64,000 bases of DNA from Adiantum capillus-veneris (Eukaryota > Streptophyta > Polypodiopsida > Polypodiales > Pteridaceae), in assembly GCA_014529385.2 (NCBI GenBank), contig CM043967.1, positions 10,866,001 through 10,930,000 of the forward strand, written 5' to 3'. Shown here piece by piece: positions 58,951-64,000 of this stretch (position 1 is its first letter; each line of letters starts with the position of its first letter). The notes below the pieces were generated by a model. That model searched no databases. It was not told the DNA's origin and saw only the letters and a program-made list of their open reading frames with translations. A program made the translations under genes and the position numbers.

Positions 58951-59750
58951 ATTGAGCTTGAGAGACTCTATAAGGAGGCTTATTGGGAGGTGAACTTCCT
59001 GGTAGTAGCTCTTTGGTATGGTCATCATCCCCTCGTTTTGGAGATAACTCTCTAGGGATGTCATCAATGAAAACATCTTGGAATTGGTTTATAAAATTAG
59101 ATAACTCTAAATCTTCTTGATTTCCATCATTTCTATTTGGGAAAATAGTAGTGTCATTGATAGACTCTCTAACAAAAATTATGTATGCGAAAACCAAACT
59201 TTTCATTGACTTGTCAAAAGCTTGTGTATGTACAAAGTGTATGATGTTACCTTTCTCGCTTGCATCTATGTACATATCTCTCTCTCTATATACTTAAAAT
59301 AGATTTTTCTCTCAGGAAACCTCATAGATGTAGCCATACAATTAAACAGTGGTGCCCCTAGAATTACATCTTCATGTTTGGAAGAAGAGATAATGAAGTC
59401 TTCTTTGTCCACATAACTTTGGACATGGAGTCTCAATTTCTTAATCAAGGGATGACTGAGGCTCTTCACCCTTGAAAGCCCCATCCACCTGCACAATATC
59501 TCCCATCTCATAATCTTGTATCCCTTACTTGGTAGCTACCTCAACTGATATGAAATTATGAGCTGAGCTAGGATCAAAGGGGATAAAAGCATCATGTTCT
59601 CTCACACCTGCCCCATGCATTGGCAAGTGGTGACCCTTTGCAATGATCATCCTCTTTTGGAGCTCTATTTCTCTCCATTGGAGGAAGCGTTTTGTGACCT
59701 TTGTGAAGTGTTTGAACTTTTGAGACTCGCTTCTATTTCTCTCCATTGGA
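58951..59750 (-). pseudogene. Element 2 protease and pre-RT linker
   Basis: Minus strand. Protease-like F-D-P-S-S-A-H-N-F-I-S near 59540-59575, with Ser where the active-site Gly is expected. The linker (58949-59275) has F-Q-D-V-F-I-D-D-I-P and closely parallels 40939-41184 of element 1. Confidence 0.7.
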
Positions 59751-60120
59751 GGAAGCTCTTCATTTGGAGCATGACATCTCCTTTTTGGAGAGATGCATCC
59801 CCAACTTGATGTTGGAGCTCTTCATGCGGATTGTTCTCATCACCCATAGAGAGTCCTCTTTTGGAGATATCACAAAGAGTCTTCTTAGAGCTCTCTCTTC
59901 CCTGAAAAGCAAAATTACCCATGGCTTGTTAAAGCCTATAGAGACATGATAATTCACAAACCAATGGCTATCATTAGTAGCACCATCATGTGAAAAATCA
60001 AAGTCATCAACATTAATTCTACTCTCTTCATTATTTTCATTTATGCTAAGCAAAAATTATGTGTGTTCTTGCAAGAGATAGTTCCAACCTATGTAGTCTA
60101 CCCTAGGACCTCTCTTCTTA
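59751..60120 (-). pseudogene. Element 2 gag start and leader
   Basis: Minus strand. The gag start (N-V-D-D-F-D-F-S-H-D-G-A) parallels element 1 at 39251. Most of gag is missing, as only about 300 bp separate this start from the protease. The leader runs up to AGCAA (60121-60125). Confidence 0.7.
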
Positions 60121-60125
60121 AGCAA

Positions 60126-60359
60126 TGTATGCTTTGCCGTACGTGTCAAGGAGGCTGGGAACTTGCATGTGCACTATGTGCGAGCCTCAAAGGGCTACAA
60201 GCACACAACTAGATAGACCTAGCAAGCTCAAAGAAGCAATGGTGTGTCACTCACACATCTCAATGCTTCCGTCATGAAGGATCCTGTGATGCGATGAAGA
60301 AGAGTCGTTGTGATGCCACACAACAACCGCCTCGCGGCCTCCGCAATGCTCGATCACTT

Positions 60360-60428
<69 letters not shown>

Positions 60429-60458
60429 CCCCTCAAGCATACACACACAGCTACACAC

Positions 60459-60554
<96 letters not shown>

Positions 60555-60872
60555 CACACACACACACACACACACACAGACACATGAGCACTCAAAAGAG
60601 AAGGAGACAGAGATGGAGCAAGAGCACTTCTTAGCTTACACCTCCTAGAATGAGGATTTTTAGGTCAAATGCACTTTTTATAAAAGTTTGACCCATACAC
60701 ACATGGGTGCCCACAGTGGCCAACCGTTGTAAAACTATTGTAAAAATAAGATAAGTTGTGCGCCTCTCATCGGCGATCACCTACGCACCTATTGGACCGA
60801 CAAGACCAATCCATGACTCAGTCAAATAAATAATAAGGCATCCTCAAGGATAGGGTTCCGTGAGGGTTAACA
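60126..60872 (-). mobile_element. 3' LTR of element C, inverted
   Basis: 747-bp LTR in minus orientation, flanked on its left by AGCAA (60121-60125), the reverse complement of the TTGCT beside the 5' LTR. It is longer than 46266-46739 because of a (TC)n tract (60358-60428), an (AC)n tract (60441-60580) and about 115 bp of extra sequence (about 60250-60358). A purine-rich minus-strand stretch (AGGAAGAGGGC) adjoins its right side, as expected for a polypurine tract. Confidence 0.83.
60441..60590. repeat. (AC)n microsatellite inside LTR
   Basis: About 140 bp of AC repeat with a short CGCGCG interruption near 60466. Confidence 0.95.
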
Positions 60873-61742
60873 TTGCCCTCTTCCTGATGTAAATCCATCC
60901 TCGGAAGCTATTGAGATGAAGCCCCGTTCGTTGAGGTGAAGAGCATCTGAGATTAAATGTCCTTAACCTCTTCAATCACTACAAAATCAACCAAAATTGG
61001 CACAGTAATTGCATTCTCATATAGAATTAAAACTATATGCAGTTATAGGCACATAAATGATTGGTAACAAAATATTAAACAATTTGTTTAGCAGTAAAAC
61101 ATTAAACTGTGATATAATCAAATGCATAAGCAATTGTAAAGGTAAAAAATGGGTTGCTAATTTAATGATTGAGAGGCATTAGAAGTCAACTATTACTACC
61201 ATGGACAAGCTTCTCATTTTCTCTTGTCAATTAAGCTGTTTAATCGTTGCGATCACCTACGCACCTATTGGACCGACAAGACCAATCCATGACTCAATCA
61301 AATAAATAATAAGGCATCCTCAAGGTGATAGGGTGTCCATGAGGGTTAACATTGCCCTCTTCCTGATGTAAATTCCATCCTCGGAAGCTATTGAGATGAA
61401 GCCCCGTTCGTTGAGGTGGAAGAGCATCTGAGATTAAATGTCCTTAACCTTCTTTAATCACTACAAAATCAACCAAAATTGGCACAGTAATTGCATTCTC
61501 ATATAGAATTAAAAAAGCATATGCAGTTATAGGCACATAAATTATTGGTAACAAAATATTAAACAATTTGTTTAGCAGTAAAACATTAAACTGTGATATA
61601 ATCAAATGCATAAGCAATTGTAAAGGTAAAAAATAAACAAGAATGGGGTTGCTAATTTAACAATCGAGAGGCAATAGAAGTCAACTATTACTACCATGGA
61701 CAAGCTTCTCAATTTTCTCTGGTCAATTAAACTGTTTAATCG
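60773..61742 (+). repeat. Tandem duplication spanning LTR boundary and 3' end of element C
   Basis: Two units, 60773-61248 (476 bp) and 61249-61742 (494 bp), nearly identical. Each holds the first 100 or so bp of the C LTR, the polypurine tract and about 370 bp of adjacent internal sequence. Confidence 0.93.
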
Positions 61743-62921
61743 CGAGAGCAAAGTATTTCATGTCCGAGGGCTGACTAAGGCTATACCTAGAAGACCCTCT
61801 AGTTAAGTTATTATAAAAGGAATTGCTTATGAAATCATCGTCTGACTTATTCCCTTTCTTTGACCCCCCAAATGGGTCATGTCAAAAGTTGCGTCCTTGT
61901 GCATAATGTTTTTATGAATTTTGGGTCATGCACTAGAACTTGTAGGTTTCCCTTTTCTTTTTGTTGGTGGATCTTGCTCTTTTACTTCTTTAATTTTTGT
62001 TTTCTTGAGTATAGGGCTATATATATACATTCCCTGAGATTGAGAGATTGAGAGGTTAGGAAGGAAGGTTAAGAGGGAGCAAGTGAATGTTGGATGTCAG
62101 CAAACACTCCCCCCCCCCTTGGGTAGATCATACCTTTTGCAATGATGTCGTCACCCTTTGAAACCAATTTTTCCAATTTGTCATGGGTGAAGACTTTGAC
62201 CAATAGTTTTTGACCACCCTAGGTGTTTCATCTAGTTTTGCAAGGGTGGTAAGGTACTTCCCATGATTTTATTTGCAACGTTGTTGTAGGTGGTAAACTT
62301 ACAATGGGAGGTGCAAATTCCTTCTTGTTTGTATGTATATTTACAATGGTAGGTAGAGGTTTTTTCAAAGCTTCTATTTTTGTATATGAACTACATAAAG
62401 AGAAAGAAGCTTCATTTGGCTTCCTTATCCTGAGCTAGGTGGAACAAATTGTTCTTTCTTCGGTACCCAAACTAGCTATGGAGGAGGTGTGTAGCATTTT
62501 GTTATTTTTTTCTTTTCACGGTCTGCAAATTGTTTTGGAGTTATAGGATTTGGCCTACATGGATCGTTAATAGGTGATAAGAGAGAACACAACGTATATT
62601 TAGGTACCCAGATTTGATCATTTCTGTAATAGAAGCCTCGGGCTTTTAATAGTCTCTTGGTAATCCAACGTAACGTTTCCTAACATTTCTTGGGGTGAGT
62701 GGGACGTCTCTTACGAGGCTTCTGTTTTGAACCAGATTGAGCATCAAAAGTGGTTGTCAAAGAAGCTTTATGGACCCATTTTTATGCTGCTCTTGACAAA
62801 TCACACTGAGTCTTGGGTGCCTCATTCTTTGTTTCAGCCATGGAAGTTGAAGCTCTAAAGGGTTGTGCCATAGGATAGATGTTTCAACCTCTGAATATGC
62901 AATGTTCCATTTTGTGTTCCC
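61743..62921 (-). other. 3' internal region of element C with W-V-P-K motifs
   Basis: Mostly noncoding. On the minus strand Q-I-W-V-P-K (62600-62617) and L-V-W-V-P-K-K (62456-62475) match the motifs in the giant element's polyprotein tail. They lie in different frames from each other, so the tail is frameshifted. It includes a run of C near 62109-62118. Confidence 0.45.
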
Positions 62922-63330
62922 TCAAGAGCAATAACTCGGGGACTGTTGCTTGAGTAGCAGGGCTGAGAGTCTGCCTCTGTGTTGTGACATCCCAATCCCC
63001 CAATCAATAGTGCATTTGGTGGCTATCATCCATGCACGTCCTAGGTTTATATTGCCTTCTATAGTTCCAGCAGGCATGACCAAAAATTCTTGAGCCACAA
63101 CCCTGTCGTCATAACTGACAGAAGTGTGCCAGGTTCCAAAAACCGTAGTTTTTTTTCTTGTTGACACCCTTGACTTGGATATTAATCTCAGATAGAGACG
63201 AATTTCCTAATTGGCACCCACACCCCATATAATAACAAATTATATTTAGCACTCGTGTCCAATAAGGCGTTATATAGCACTTTCCCATAGGCGCTATTCA
63301 ACTCAATAGGTAATCATAGATACGTGTCAG
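62922..63330 (-). pseudogene. Post-integrase retropepsin-like domain of element C
   Basis: Minus strand. The active-site-like strand reads A-L-L-D-T-S-A-K-Y-N-L-L-L-Y-G, with Asp at 63257-63259 and Ser in place of Gly. After a broken stretch, the C-terminal half (62922-63167) has F-L-V-M-P and N-L-G-R-A-W-M...I-D-W, aligning with the L-G-Q-P-W...I-D-W part of the domain at 25.2-25.6 kb. It lies on the LTR-proximal side of where integrase should be, as in the giant element. Confidence 0.58.
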
Positions 63331-63500
63331 AGTCCTACCAATCATCCTTTGTTTCAACGTGAAATGCATATGTAACTCCAAGGTTGGCCTCTCGTTGGCG
63401 TCTTATACATTTTTGTCGCTCCTTAGCCTCAGCTTGAGCTTGTATCTTCTTCAACTCTGCTTGTGCCTTGGCTTCCTTTTTGGATGGCACGTAGCTTCTG
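63331..63500 (-). pseudogene. Charged helical linker before the post-integrase domain
   Basis: The minus strand encodes a Lys/Ala/Gln/Glu-rich helix (K-A-Q-A-E-L-K-K-I-Q-A-Q-A-E-A-K-E) directly upstream of the retropepsin-like domain. The giant element has a similar linker at 25070-25150. Confidence 0.55.
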
Positions 63501-64000
63501 TTGGCTTAAGGGATTAGCAACATGCCAATACTCCGACATCATCATATACAAACAATCCAATCCTCCTAAAGTGATAAACTTTAAAACCAATTCAAAAATC
63601 ATACTGAATCTTCTTGAAAATAAATTCAGCTTCAAGGACATCTTCATCTCTGCAAATTCTGATATCTGCATCAAAAATTCAGAATTCTGATATTGCATCC
63701 AAAATATTGTATCCATCTGAAAATCTATAATATCTGCTTCATAAAAACTTTGCAAATAGACAAAAATCTTCCAACATTGAGTTAGAATTGTCTCCAAATC
63801 TGAAATAAAGTCCTTCTCTTCAAAATCAAGAATTTCAGGTAAATCAGAGATAGAACAACTCCTTCCATAGGAATCAATCATTCCATTCAGCAAACTCTGT
63901 AATTTTGTCATGAAAAACATCCAAATATCATATCCCTTTGAATTCCACTTGAGTTCTGTAAAATCAAAGAGAAAATACTCTTTGCCTGATCATCAATCTG
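63501..64000 (-). other. Unidentified minus-strand ORF at the window edge
   Basis: A minus frame is open from 63920 to 63429 (163 codons), rich in Phe, Ile, Leu and Ser. It has no motif I recognise and no known homologue elsewhere in the window. It may be coding sequence of element C upstream of the linker, or chance in AT-rich DNA. Confidence 0.25.

Noticed and set aside
60272-60648. Overlapping ORFs of Cys-Val or Thr-His repeats
   Set aside because: They are translations of (AC)n and (TC)n microsatellites within an LTR.

Overview
This window is plant nuclear DNA made almost entirely of LTR retrotransposons. I find no convincing host gene. The organism is a land plant with a repeat-rich genome: the Ty3/gypsy and Ty1/copia domains, plant-type LTRs (TG...CA ends) and initiator-Met or CCGGGGA-type primer binding sites support this. 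I cannot name the species; a fern or another large-genome plant would fit, but that is a guess. Nearly every reading frame is broken by stops or frameshifts, many of them explicable as C-to-T or G-to-A transitions, so most coding entries are pseudogenes.

Layout. 1-3830: the 5' half of a minus-strand Ty3/gypsy element (gag, protease, first residues of RT), running off the left edge, with a 247-bp MITE-like insertion in its gag zinc knuckle. 3831-12817: no genes; it holds a minus-strand solo LTR (5504-7110, target duplication TCAAC), one copy of a segmental repeat (8810-9476) and microsatellites. 12818-45490: a chromovirus-like gypsy element (element 1) whose internal region is split by a giant gypsy element at 14507-39054. 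The giant has identical-length 933-bp LTRs and TACGG target duplications, and is itself split by a minus-strand Ty1/copia element (30141-35599). This is a three-level nest.

The giant element is the most interesting object. In order it has LTR, PBS, a long leader, gag, protease-RT-RNase H, two tandem integrase zinc-binding modules, integrase core, an unexpected second retropepsin-like domain after the integrase, a tail with repeated W-x-P motifs, a long noncoding stretch, a multi-domain coiled-coil accessory ORF, polypurine tract and LTR. Eight copies of a 24-bp palindrome lie in two clusters flanking gag-pol, largely about 280 bp apart. The tandem zinc-binding module recurs in a second pol fragment (49.1-51.6 kb), and the post-integrase domain in that fragment and a third (about 63 kb), so both look like lineage traits.

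45.5-64.0 kb: a second chromovirus-like element (element 2) and an element here called C. C's two LTRs are in opposite orientations, flanked by TTGCT at 46261 and its reverse complement AGCAA at 60121. The uninterrupted site is preserved in element 1, so C inserted into the element 2 leader and the locus was later partly inverted. This region also holds a minus-strand pol fragment of the giant's lineage, a minus-strand 5' LTR-retrotransposon end, a 5'-truncated copia copy, a second copy of the segmental repeat carrying an internal triplication and a SINE-like insertion, and a tandem duplication across C's LTR boundary.
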